NCBI GenBank assembly: GCA_030595765.1
Contig: JAUVCJ010000119.1
Location: 1-7,073 of the forward strand
DNA: 7,073 nucleotides
Direction of reading: 5' to 3'
Source: Thermoplasmatota archaeon
GTDB taxonomy: Archaea > Thermoplasmatota > Thermoplasmata > GCA-020350865 > JAUVCJ01
Position numbers and translations under genes: made by a program. The notes beneath the pieces were generated by a model. The model worked only from the letters and a program-made list of their open reading frames with translations, did not search any database and was not told the origin of the DNA. This document shows, one piece after another, positions 1 to 6,009 of this stretch. Numbering within the stretch: the first letter of the stretch is position 1; each line of letters starts with the position of its first letter.

Positions 1-350
1 TCTTACCTCGGCTGTAATTCTTGCCTTTTGAAGTTGTTTCATGAGGCGAAATTTTACCCCGCTTGATGAGCGTAATATGAAACTCCTTGACGGGAAGAAA
101 AACCATGATTTGCTTAATGCCATCATGGTATTTGTAGTTGGTTGTGGCCACAACTTTTTGTTATACTTGACTGCTGTGAAATATCATGATTGGCCTTTGC
201 TTTAGATTCCAAGGAGAGGATAATCTTATACTTTATAAACCATAAAAAATCATGCTCCTTTCCAATGTCGAAATGCAAAAAGGGTTCATGCGCAATGTAG
301 CTCATTTTCATTATCTCCAACTTACATTGTGGAACGGTATAGGACAAAAC
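1..350. other. AT-rich region with no supported gene
   Basis: No recognisable gene lies here. Weak candidates only: a plus-strand frame from ATG 41 to TAG 205 (54 codons, no ribosome-binding site); a minus-strand frame from ATG 305 to a stop at 123 (60 codons), which has GGAG 9 bases upstream; and minus-strand ATGs at 123 or 42 in a frame that stays open through the left edge. None gives a protein I recognise, and they contradict one another by overlapping. The region is clearly richer in A and T than the genes to its right. A TATA-like TTTATAAAC lies at 232-240. It could be a promoter region, or remnants of decayed genes. Confidence 0.5.
141..159 (+). terminator. Perfect 14-bp palindrome followed by a T run
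   Basis: GTTGTGGCCACAAC (141-154) is identical to its own reverse complement and is followed directly by TTTTT (155-159). As RNA it could form a short GC-containing stem with a four-base loop before a U run, so it resembles a factor-independent terminator for transcription entering from the left. As DNA it could equally be a dimeric regulator's operator. No upstream gene is visible to assign it to. Confidence 0.3.
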
Positions 351-358
351 TTTTTATC
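351..358 (+). promoter_or_regulatory. TATA box of the zinc-ribbon/McrB-like gene
   Basis: TTTTTATC is centred about 27 bases before the ATG at 382. That is the distance expected between an archaeal TATA box and the transcription start, so transcription would begin at or next to the start codon. The same octamer sits at nearly the same distance before the THUMP gene (5978-5985). A GGGGAG run touches the ATG directly, too close to act as a normal ribosome-binding site, which also favours a leaderless message. Confidence 0.45.
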
Positions 359-381
359 AATGCAGGACTCTTTCAGGGGAG

Positions 382-2199
382 ATGACAGGCGAGGGTGGGC
401 ATCCATGCCCTAAATGCGAGGCAATAATGCAGCAGTCCAAAAAGCGCCCTGAGCTTTTCAGATGCGGTGCCTGCCAAAAATACTTCAAGATCAAGCTTCC
501 CAAGGTGACTGCTGTTGTCAAGAAGAAAGTGATCCCTTCAGAGGATGTCAACTCGTTCATGTCCTCCCTAACTGAAAGCCAGCGAGAGCGAATGGACTCA
601 CAGCTGGATATCGAAGCTTCTCTGAACCTAGATGATGAAGATTCCGAGAGTGGGCTGGATGCTGATAAAGAGGGCGAGCAAGAAGCGGCGGCATCCCAAG
701 AGGAACCCGAACAAGATACAACCTCCATTGACACATCTCCTGCTGACACGTCTCCTGAAGAGCCTATCCTGGTCGACACCATTCCTGATGAGCCGTCCCC
801 TGAGGAGCTGGCTATTGAGGAGTCAGTAATTGCAGAGCCTGAAGAGGATGCATTGGTTGGGCTGGTCCCAGAGGTCTCAGCAGCTGAAGAGACCATTACC
901 GATCCTGAGGAACTCTATACAGCCGACACAGAAGATGACACGCTTTTGGGCATAGACATGGTTGGCATGGACGCAGATGTTAAAGATGCCCAGGATGTTG
1001 AAGATGTCCAAGAGGCAGAAACGGCAGATGAGTCCGAAATTGGAGACCTCGATGACCTTGATGATGATCTGCTTGCAGATATTGACATGATCGGCGTGGA
1101 TACAGATGAATCATCTGAAAATTTGGTTGCAGAAGATACCAAAATAGCGGATGGTACGGAGCTGGGGCTTGAGGAAGAACAGGTGGAGGAAGAAGTAGAA
1201 CAAACTCCGGCTGTTGAAGCGCCTTCTGAATCTGAGCTGGAAGCAAAGGTGGATGCATTGGTAGGCCTTGACATGCCAGAAGGAGGAGAATCTGCGATCA
1301 TTGCTTCAAAGGTTGAAGAACCGACCACTGATGTTCCATCTACACCTGTGGTTGATACATCGCCTACTCCCTTGGCTGACACAGAGCCAGAAGAAGGGGA
1401 AGAAGAGCTTACAACAGACCTCAAGATCATTGAGGATGAGCCTGCTGTGGAAGAACCAGAGCCAAAAGAAGTGAAAAAGATAGAAGAAGTGGGAAGCGGC
1501 AAGGAAGATCAAAGTCCAGCAGAGCTAGGTTCCCTAACAATAACACCAGATAGCTATGGGGTCAGGTATAACCTGGACCTCGACGTCATTCTTGATAACG
1601 TATGCGTGCCAACTTCTGTGATTCAGCAGATACAGAATCATCTGAGAAACGGCAAGCACATCCTTCTCTACGGCGCGCCTGGGTCTGGAAAGTTCGAGCT
1701 GCTCAGCCATATTAGCGCCCAGATATGTGGTGAGACAGTTTCTCAAGATAACAAGGCTGAGGATAACTTTACAGTGTGCAGGCCAGGCCCTTCCTGGGGA
1801 GTTAGCGACCTGCTTCAAGGGGAAAAGAAGGGTGAAGTTGGACAGCTCATCAAGTCCGTACAGATATGCCATGAGACCGCCGATGCCGCTCAGATCCCGC
1901 ATTACCTCATCATCACCGGCCTTGGAAGAAAACGGCTGGATGAAGTTCTACCGGAGATCAACAGCATACTGAAAAGAAGAGGCGAGATACCATTATTGAG
2001 TCAGGAAGAAAACAGAGGCAAAGCCCTGTGGATACGTGATGAGTACAGGATCCTGCTAAGTCTGGATACATACAGCCATAAGACCCTGCTCGAACTTGGT
2101 GAGGAGTTTGCAGGCCTGTTTGCGCTGATAGAAATGGAGCAGCCTGACCAGAAGCTTGAGATGGAATTCATTACCAACATGGTCAACGAATCGATATAG
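382..2199 (+). CDS. Zinc-ribbon protein with acidic linker and degenerate McrB-like AAA+ domain
   Basis: A 605-aa protein of unknown role with three parts. (1) N-terminal zinc ribbon: Cys9, Cys12, Cys28, Cys31 in two CxxC pairs. (2) Residues ~70-375: acidic, Pro/Ser/Thr-rich and probably disordered, with four copies of a short D-x-L-[LV]-[GA] motif. (3) Residues ~390-605 follow the layout of McrB-type AAA+ NTPases: P-loop GAPGSGKF (431-438), a Walker B-like strand LIITGLGR (509-516) where McrB has an acidic pair followed by Asn-Arg, and a sensor-1/arginine region (555-586) ending LFALIEME like the McrB RRFAFIE segment. The P-loop lacks the usual Thr/Ser after Lys; Walker B acids, sensor Asn and arginines are absent, so hydrolysis is unlikely. 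No McrC-type nuclease is adjacent. The start is fixed: a stop at 340 leaves no earlier codon, and a later ATG would remove zinc ligands. Fold assignment is inferred from motif order. Confidence 0.8.
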   Translation: MTGEGGHPCPKCEAIMQQSKKRPELFRCGACQKYFKIKLPKVTAVVKKKVIPSEDVNSFMSSLTESQRERMDSQLDIEASLNLDDEDSESGLDADKEGEQEAAASQEEPEQDTTSIDTSPADTSPEEPILVDTIPDEPSPEELAIEESVIAEPEEDALVGLVPEVSAAEETITDPEELYTADTEDDTLLGIDMVGMDADVKDAQDVEDVQEAETADESEIGDLDDLDDDLLADIDMIGVDTDESSENLVAEDTKIADGTELGLEEEQVEEEVEQTPAVEAPSESELEAKVDALVGLDMPEGGESAIIASKVEEPTTDVPSTPVVDTSPTPLADTEPEEGEEELTTDLKIIEDEPAVEEPEPKEVKKIEEVGSGKEDQSPAELGSLTITPDSYGVRYNLDLDVILDNVCVPTSVIQQIQNHLRNGKHILLYGAPGSGKFELLSHISAQICGETVSQDNKAEDNFTVCRPGPSWGVSDLLQGEKKGEVGQLIKSVQICHETADAAQIPHYLIITGLGRKRLDEVLPEINSILKRRGEIPLLSQEENRGKALWIRDEYRILLSLDTYSHKTLLELGEEFAGLFALIEMEQPDQKLEMEFITNMVNESI

Positions 2200-2223
2200 C
2201 ACCTTTGAAAGGGAGAATAAAGC

Positions 2224-3234
2224 ATGCCGGAGCAGGAAAAAGTAGCGGAGCAGGATGCAGATCCAGAAGAGCTGGATGCTGACGGCTTTTGGTACAAGCA
2301 AGAAAAGATCGCGCTCTACATATGCACCGAGTGCGGAGCACTACTTCCAGAGAATGCTGAATCATGCGCAGTTTGCGGTTCAGCCTTTGAACAGGAAGAG
2401 GCAGATGCAGCCAGCGAGGTAAAGGTTGATCTTTCCGAGTACGAATGCTATCGCGACTTTCTTGACGACGACGATACCTGCAAGGAATGCCAGATACGTG
2501 TGCAGTGCAAAGAAGCCAGCGAGGAAATGGACGCCATCGCTGATAGCATGGGGAACGAGGAATGGAAAAAGGTTGCCACCCATCGTTGCATAGGCTCCTA
2601 TAACAAGCGGGACAAGGGCTGCCGTGAGTGCGACCCTGTCATCAGGCAATTCTGTATACATCTTTTCCAGAGGCTTAAGACCGATAAGGAGCTCATCAAG
2701 AAGGAGCCGGACATCGCCGATATAAAGTACGCAAGCCGGTATGTCATCCGAAAGTGGGCACGAAAGGCTGAGGTTGAATTCGATAAGGACGACATCGAGG
2801 TCTCAAGGAAGGCTCTTCTGGATGCGCTTCACCCAGAATGGATGGAGTTGGAAAAGGCTCAAGATAGAGCTATCGAGAACGGCATTACACTGTTTAAAAA
2901 CGATTCTGACCTAGAACTTCACAAATGTTTTTCCAAGCTAATGGACTTCGTGAGCAGGGATCAGGGGCCACCAGGAAAGCGAGTATCAAGCAGAGGTGTC
3001 CGGTCTTTTAGACAGATTGGCTACAAGCATCTGGCAGATTGCATGCGCTACACCGCGCTGGCTAGTGGACCATACTTGAAGGAACGAGCCCTTGAGGATG
3101 CCATCATTACCCAAATAATCTCCCAGCTACATGGACTGGAAAATGGAGAATACCAGAGCCTGGCGAGAAAAGCTAGGGACGTCTTTGGCGAGGACTCGGT
3201 TGTGGCTGCTAGACTTGAAAGGCTAACCTCCTGA
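2224..3234 (+). CDS. Cys-rich zinc-ribbon protein, unknown function
   Basis: A 336-aa soluble protein that I do not recognise as a named family. After an acidic N-terminus comes a zinc ribbon (Cys34, Cys37, Cys48, Cys51). Next are two Cys4 modules of similar spacing: Cys75-x10-Cys86-x2-Cys89-x5-Cys95 and Cys122-x10-Cys133-x2-Cys136-x7-Cys144. Each has a [KR]-E between the cysteines of its CxxC, suggesting an internal duplication that binds Zn or possibly an Fe-S cluster. Residues ~150-336 look mostly helical and charged, with no membrane segment or signal peptide. GGGAG (2211-2215) lies 8 bases before the ATG, a good ribosome-binding site. It starts 24 bases after the McrB-like gene on the same strand, so the two are probably one transcript and work together; both begin with a zinc ribbon. 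An RNA- or protein-binding adaptor is possible but unproven. Confidence 0.8.
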   Translation: MPEQEKVAEQDADPEELDADGFWYKQEKIALYICTECGALLPENAESCAVCGSAFEQEEADAASEVKVDLSEYECYRDFLDDDDTCKECQIRVQCKEASEEMDAIADSMGNEEWKKVATHRCIGSYNKRDKGCRECDPVIRQFCIHLFQRLKTDKELIKKEPDIADIKYASRYVIRKWARKAEVEFDKDDIEVSRKALLDALHPEWMELEKAQDRAIENGITLFKNDSDLELHKCFSKLMDFVSRDQGPPGKRVSSRGVRSFRQIGYKHLADCMRYTALASGPYLKERALEDAIITQIISQLHGLENGEYQSLARKARDVFGEDSVVAARLERLTS

Positions 3235-3265
3235 TCCGCCCCCTATGATGTTTATTGCTCTACGC

Positions 3266-3306
3266 TGTTTGTTGTTGTTGGTTCTTTGTTATTGATAGTT
3301 TGTATT
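3266..3306 (+). terminator. T-rich terminator of the two-gene unit
   Basis: About 30 bases after the stop codon at 3234 the plus strand becomes T-rich with several short T runs and GTT triplets. This is the usual look of an archaeal U-tract terminator. No strong hairpin precedes it. Confidence 0.4.
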
Positions 3307-3370
3307 ACTGTAATGTTGTCGTAAAAAAACGTTGCTAGCTTATGCTCGAATCATAAATATCATGATAATT

Positions 3371-3407
3371 ACAAAATAATGGAAAGAGAAAAGGGAAAAA
3401 AGAAAGG
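3371..3407 (-). terminator. Pyrimidine-rich terminator of the L1-L10-L12 operon
   Basis: Read on the minus strand this is an almost pure pyrimidine tract with runs of six and four T, about 95-130 bases after the L12 stop codon. It matches the U-rich termination regions of archaeal operons and sits where the convergent two-gene transcript from the left must also be stopped. The rest of the 3235-3500 gap holds no gene that I can support. Confidence 0.5.
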
Positions 3408-3460
3408 CTTCACCCTCCTACGCTAGCTTGCACTCTCGTTCAACCTAGAGCAGAGGGAGA

Positions 3461-3506
3461 GGTTAGGCGCATAAGCGCCCCTTGCGAAACCGATCCCTGT
3501 CTAACC
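3461..3506 (-). promoter_or_regulatory. Nested stem-loop at the L12 stop codon / 3' UTR
   Basis: GGTTAG (3461-3466) and CTAACC (3501-3506) are exact inverted arms, and between them GCGC(3467-3470)-ATAA-GCGC(3475-3478) forms a tight inner hairpin. On the minus-strand transcript the outer arm includes the L12 stop codon. It may protect or process the 3' end of the ribosomal message, or help termination. It is too small for a tRNA. Confidence 0.35.
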
Positions 3507-3821
3507 GAACAGAGCGCCGAGTCCTGCGACTGCCTCTTCTTCAGAGACACCCTCGTCCTCTTCGTCCTCTGGTGGCTTCTCGTCTTTCGCTTCGCCTTCT
3601 GGAGCACCGGCAGCGGGAGCTGCAGCGGCACCAGCCATTGGCATGGCAACTGCTGTGCTCATAGCTTCCTCGATGTCTATGCCAGAAAGCGCAGCCACTA
3701 GGGCCTTGCTCCGAGCTGCATCGGATTCCACGCCTGCGGCCTTGAGCACATTGCCCAAAGCATCCTCGGTGATCTCCTTCCCTGCGGAGTGAAGGAGCAT
3801 CGCACTATATACATATTCCAT
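3501..3821 (-). CDS. rpl12: Large ribosomal subunit protein L12 (archaeal P1 type)
   Basis: A 106-aa acidic stalk protein of the 50S subunit. Dimers bind the C-terminal region of L10 and recruit the GTP-hydrolysing translation factors. Residues 1-~60 form the helical dimerisation domain, followed by an Ala/Pro/Gly-rich hinge (~60-80), an acidic stretch (~80-95) and the terminal GLGALFG (100-106) that contacts elongation factors. Length and tail are typical of archaeal L12 and unlike bacterial L7/L12. The start is well supported: GGAGGT lies 7 bases upstream of ATG 3821. It is the last gene of the operon, 16 bases after L10. Its own strong ribosome-binding site fits the need for several L12 copies per L10. 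Confidence 0.95.
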   Translation of the reverse strand: MEYVYSAMLLHSAGKEITEDALGNVLKAAGVESDAARSKALVAALSGIDIEEAMSTAVAMPMAGAAAAPAAGAPEGEAKDEKPPEDEEDEGVSEEEAVAGLGALFG

Positions 3822-3837
3822 TGGTCATACCTCCATA

Positions 3838-4857
3838 TCATCCAAAGAGAGCTCCAAGGCCGGCTGCTGCCTCATCCTCGGAAACCTCCTCTTCATCATC
3901 GTCATCCTTCTCCTTCTTCTCATCAGTTCCACCGCCACCCTCTGCTAAAGGAGCAGGGGCTGGAGTACTAGCAGCACCGGTTTTCAGTGCTTCAAGTTCC
4001 TCGTCCAGGCCGCCATCCATCTGGAGGGCGACTGCGAACATTTGGCCATGGGCCTTTGATATTAGGAGTTTGATGGTGTCAGGTGTCGGGTATCCGGCAA
4101 ACATTGCCAGGTTGAAAGCTTCCATCTTGCCCTTCATGAGCAGTGGTTGAATGGATGTTGCTGTCGGGAAGGCTGTGAACACGCACAGGTTGAGCGCGCC
4201 TGATGCAGCCTGCTGGATTTGCGAATAGATGAGGTCATCATCCACTCTAAGTAATTCTTTGTCGAATATGGTGCCATCCTCATAGGTTATGAGGAGGTCA
4301 AGGCCGACCGTGATCGGATATATCTCAAGCCTGGTCAGCATCTGGGCAACAACACTGGGAATCTTATCTCCTTTGTTGACCAGAACTTTGTCCTTCTTGA
4401 TCACTACCTTGCCGTTCTCGATGGCTGCCGGGATGCCAGCCTTCTGCAGGTCTCCTACGATGGGACCCGGCTTGAAGGATGTCTCCCCCTTGGTTACTCC
4501 GACATCATCAGGTGCTATCTCCCCGCCTTTGGCCGGGGATGCTGTTTTTGTTGCTTCCATTTTCTTGAACAGCATGAAGGGGTTCATACTACTGGCAATA
4601 ATTCCCACCTGACCATTCAGGTGATCTGCCAGGCTTTCGAGGCCTTTCTTTGCACCGGATGCATTAACGAGGGCCTGTGTTATTAGTTTCTTTTTGGCAA
4701 CACGAATGTCTGCCTGTCCACGAAGCCCTTTGCGCATTTTCTGCAGTTGGGGGCTTGGAATGCCATGAACATCAACTAGACCAATGACCGGGTTATTAAC
4801 CATCATCTGGGTAAGCTCTCGAACGGCCTGCTTTTTCCACTCTGCTACGTGTGCCAT
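3838..4857 (-). CDS. rpl10: Large ribosomal subunit protein L10 (archaeal P0 type)
   Basis: A 339-aa stalk-base protein that anchors L12 dimers to 23S rRNA beside L11. The N-terminal rRNA-binding domain (~1-110) contains the basic motif IRVAKKKL (51-58). An archaeal/eukaryotic insertion domain follows (~110-185, with GETSFKPGPIV at 124-134). Helical L12-binding segments lie at ~240-295, and a Pro/Gly hinge leads to an acidic run (~312-330) and the same GLGALFG tail as L12. This length is normal for archaeal P0 and about twice that of bacterial L10. The start is supported by GGGGTGA, which begins right behind the L1 stop codon and lies 6 bases before ATG 4857. Overlap of stop and ribosome-binding site suggests translational coupling to L1. 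Confidence 0.96.
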   Translation of the reverse strand: MAHVAEWKKQAVRELTQMMVNNPVIGLVDVHGIPSPQLQKMRKGLRGQADIRVAKKKLITQALVNASGAKKGLESLADHLNGQVGIIASSMNPFMLFKKMEATKTASPAKGGEIAPDDVGVTKGETSFKPGPIVGDLQKAGIPAAIENGKVVIKKDKVLVNKGDKIPSVVAQMLTRLEIYPITVGLDLLITYEDGTIFDKELLRVDDDLIYSQIQQAASGALNLCVFTAFPTATSIQPLLMKGKMEAFNLAMFAGYPTPDTIKLLISKAHGQMFAVALQMDGGLDEELEALKTGAASTPAPAPLAEGGGGTDEKKEKDDDDEEEVSEDEAAAGLGALFG

Positions 4858-4869
4858 TCTTTTTCACCC

Positions 4870-5514
4870 CTACATCAACTTCACTGATTTGCCCATGCTG
4901 GTCTTGACATATACGGCTGCAATGTTATTTTTGCCCCGTTCCAGTCTGCCAGTCACACGCTTCATGATGGTCTCGATGTTGTCTGCAATGTCCTCAACTG
5001 TCATTTTCTTGGTCCCAACAGGGACGTGAAATGTTTTTCTGTCCTTGGAGCGCACCCTTACCGTGTTCTTCAGGTTCTTCACCATTGGCCCAGGATCGGC
5101 GGCCGGTGGTATGGGTTTGGGCATCTTGCCCCTAGGACCAAGCACCACACCAAGTTGCTTGCCTATTACAGGCATGAGTGGGGCTTCGGATATGAAATGA
5201 TTGTATTTATTGGCGAACTTCCTTGCTTCTCTCTTGTCCCCGGCCAATTCTTCGATCTCATCAGGGGTGATCACGCGGTCGGCTGAAGACTTGGCTTTAA
5301 CTGCCAATTCACCACTTCCAAAGACAGCGATCAATTGCTCCTTTCCCCTACCCTTTGGCAGAAGAACCTCCTCATCAATCCTGTTCTTTGGAATTGAAAG
5401 ATCCACTTCCTTGATGTTAATGGCCAGCTCAATTGTTTCCAAAAATTTACGGGGTGAGGACTGGCTGATCACGTCCTTAACTACCTCGATTGTCTTCTTG
5501 CTTGCCAAATTCAT
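4870..5514 (-). CDS. rpl1: Large ribosomal subunit protein L1
   Basis: A 214-aa protein of the mobile L1 stalk, which binds 23S rRNA and helps release deacylated tRNA from the E site. The family signature GPRGKMPKP is at residues 126-134, and the RNA-binding first domain carries LLPKGRGKE (51-59). Length matches archaeal L1. In archaea and bacteria L1 is known to repress its own operon by binding its mRNA. The start is uncertain: GGAGG (5516-5520) is only one base from ATG 5514 but 7 bases from the in-frame TTG at 5508 (codon 3), so TTG could be the real start, giving a protein two residues shorter. It is the first gene of the operon; L11, which precedes L1 in many archaea, is not here. Confidence 0.96.
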   Translation of the reverse strand: MNLASKKTIEVVKDVISQSSPRKFLETIELAINIKEVDLSIPKNRIDEEVLLPKGRGKEQLIAVFGSGELAVKAKSSADRVITPDEIEELAGDKREARKFANKYNHFISEAPLMPVIGKQLGVVLGPRGKMPKPIPPAADPGPMVKNLKNTVRVRSKDRKTFHVPVGTKKMTVEDIADNIETIMKRVTGRLERGKNNIAAVYVKTSMGKSVKLM

Positions 5515-5519
5515 TCCTC

Positions 5520-5556
5520 CTGTAGTAATGACGGGACACCTTTGCCCCTCCTACAG
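5520..5556 (-). promoter_or_regulatory. Inverted repeat in the L1 operon leader (candidate autoregulatory site)
   Basis: CTGTAG (5520-5525) and CTACAG (5551-5556) are exact complementary arms around a 25-base interior that itself offers GGGG/CCC pairing. On the minus-strand transcript the structure lies wholly in the 5' leader, and its inner arm shares a base with the L1 ribosome-binding site. Folding or L1 binding could therefore block initiation. That L1 represses its own mRNA is established for the family; that this element is its target is inference. Confidence 0.4.
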
Positions 5557-5588
5557 TTCCAGATGGAGAATCCCGATTATTGCAACCG

Positions 5589-5596
5589 TTTATAAA
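5589..5596 (-). promoter_or_regulatory. TATA box of the L1-L10-L12 operon
   Basis: TTTATAAA is a canonical archaeal TATA sequence. On the minus strand a start about 25 bases on, near 5566, would give a leader of about 50 bases carrying the 5520-5556 inverted repeat. The box is a palindrome, so direction is set by context, not by the box itself. Confidence 0.6.
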
Positions 5597-5667
5597 GCTT
5601 ACGGATTTTAGGCTTTTTCCCTTGATGCCAAGAAGCAGGGTAGCTTTCCCGACGAAGCCGAAAAAAC

Positions 5668-5675
5668 TATAATAA
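5668..5675 (+). promoter_or_regulatory. TATA box of the PRC-barrel gene
   Basis: CTATAATA is preceded by the purine-rich CGAAAAAA, which resembles a TFB recognition element. A start about 25 bases on, near 5697, gives a leader of about 14 bases to ATG 5711. That would leave the GAGGAG at 5691-5696 at or upstream of the transcript's 5' end. Confidence 0.5.
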
Positions 5676-5710
5676 CCCCAAACCTATTACGAGGAGACAA
5701 GGTGCTTTCC

Positions 5711-5950
5711 ATGAAAAAGTTCGCTACTGAGCTGAGAGGAAAAACAGTGATGACCAATGACGGCCAGATATTGGGCATGATAGAGAATTTTGTTGTAGAT
5801 ACAGCTTCTGGAGAGCTCCATCACGTCCTGGTAATTCCTGCTGAAGAGATCGAGCCCAGACTGTACAAGACCGATGCCCAGGGTAGATTGGTTCTGCCAT
5901 TTAACAACATGAGGGCGGTTCGAGACGTAGTGGTCATGGATTTCGCCTGA
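5711..5950 (+). CDS. Small PRC-barrel domain protein
   Basis: A 79-aa protein that is a single PRC-barrel, the beta-barrel fold also found in RimM and in photosynthetic reaction centre H subunits. Typical features are the opening A-T-E-L-R-G-K (residues 4-10), the turn TNDGQILG (15-22), the strand GELHHVLVIP (34-43), and the closing LVLPFNNMRAVRDVVV. No other domain is present. Stand-alone archaeal PRC-barrel proteins have been tied to FtsZ-based cell division in haloarchaea, while RimM works in ribosome maturation; neither role is shown here. Start: ATG 5711 has GGTG (5701-5704) 6 bases upstream inside the predicted short leader, and gives the N-terminus normal for the family. GTG 5702, with GAGGAG 5 bases upstream, would add three residues and remains possible. 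It diverges from the ribosomal operon, with promoters about 75 bases apart. Confidence 0.85.
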   Translation: MKKFATELRGKTVMTNDGQILGMIENFVVDTASGELHHVLVIPAEEIEPRLYKTDAQGRLVLPFNNMRAVRDVVVMDFA

Positions 5951-5977
5951 GACGTTGTGGGTTTATCGTGGGTAGGA

Positions 5978-5985
5978 TTTTTATC
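5978..5985 (+). promoter_or_regulatory. TATA box of the THUMP gene
   Basis: TTTTTATC is centred about 28 bases before ATG 6010, and no ribosome-binding site lies between, so the message is probably leaderless. The box overlaps a small GGAT-TTTT-ATCC inverted repeat (5975-5986). It is identical to the box at 351-358. Confidence 0.45.
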
Positions 5986-6009
5986 CCAAAAGCGTACTGA
6001 CCAATTTGT

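Noticed and set aside
209..260. AAGGAG...CTCCTT inverted repeat around the TTTATAAAC box
   Set aside because: Six-base arms 38 bases apart are expected by chance in a window of this size, and no start codon sits at a useful distance from the AAGGAG.
360..413. 17-codon upstream frame overlapping the start of the McrB-like gene
   Set aside because: The predicted transcript starts near 381, so this ATG would not be in the message.
357..896. Minus-strand Ser-rich open frame (179 codons)
   Set aside because: Same artefact: antisense to the zinc ribbon and acidic linker, low complexity, no initiation signal.
915..1502. Long minus-strand Ser/Thr-rich open frame (195 codons)
   Set aside because: It lies entirely antisense to the acidic linker of the McrB-like gene. 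The serine richness is simply the complement of that gene's Glu/Asp/Pro codons, and there is no promoter or ribosome-binding site.
382..3234. A complete McrBC-type restriction system
   Set aside because: The AAA+ domain lacks catalytic motifs, and the neighbour shows no PD-(D/E)xK nuclease motif or other McrC feature.
3461..3506. Possible tRNA gene in the convergent intergenic region
   Set aside because: The outer stem is 6 bp and encloses only 34 bases; there is no T-loop consensus or anticodon arm.
5201..5611. Plus-strand open frame of 136 codons opposite L1
   Set aside because: It is antisense to a certain ribosomal protein gene and its leader, and its product resembles nothing that I recognise.
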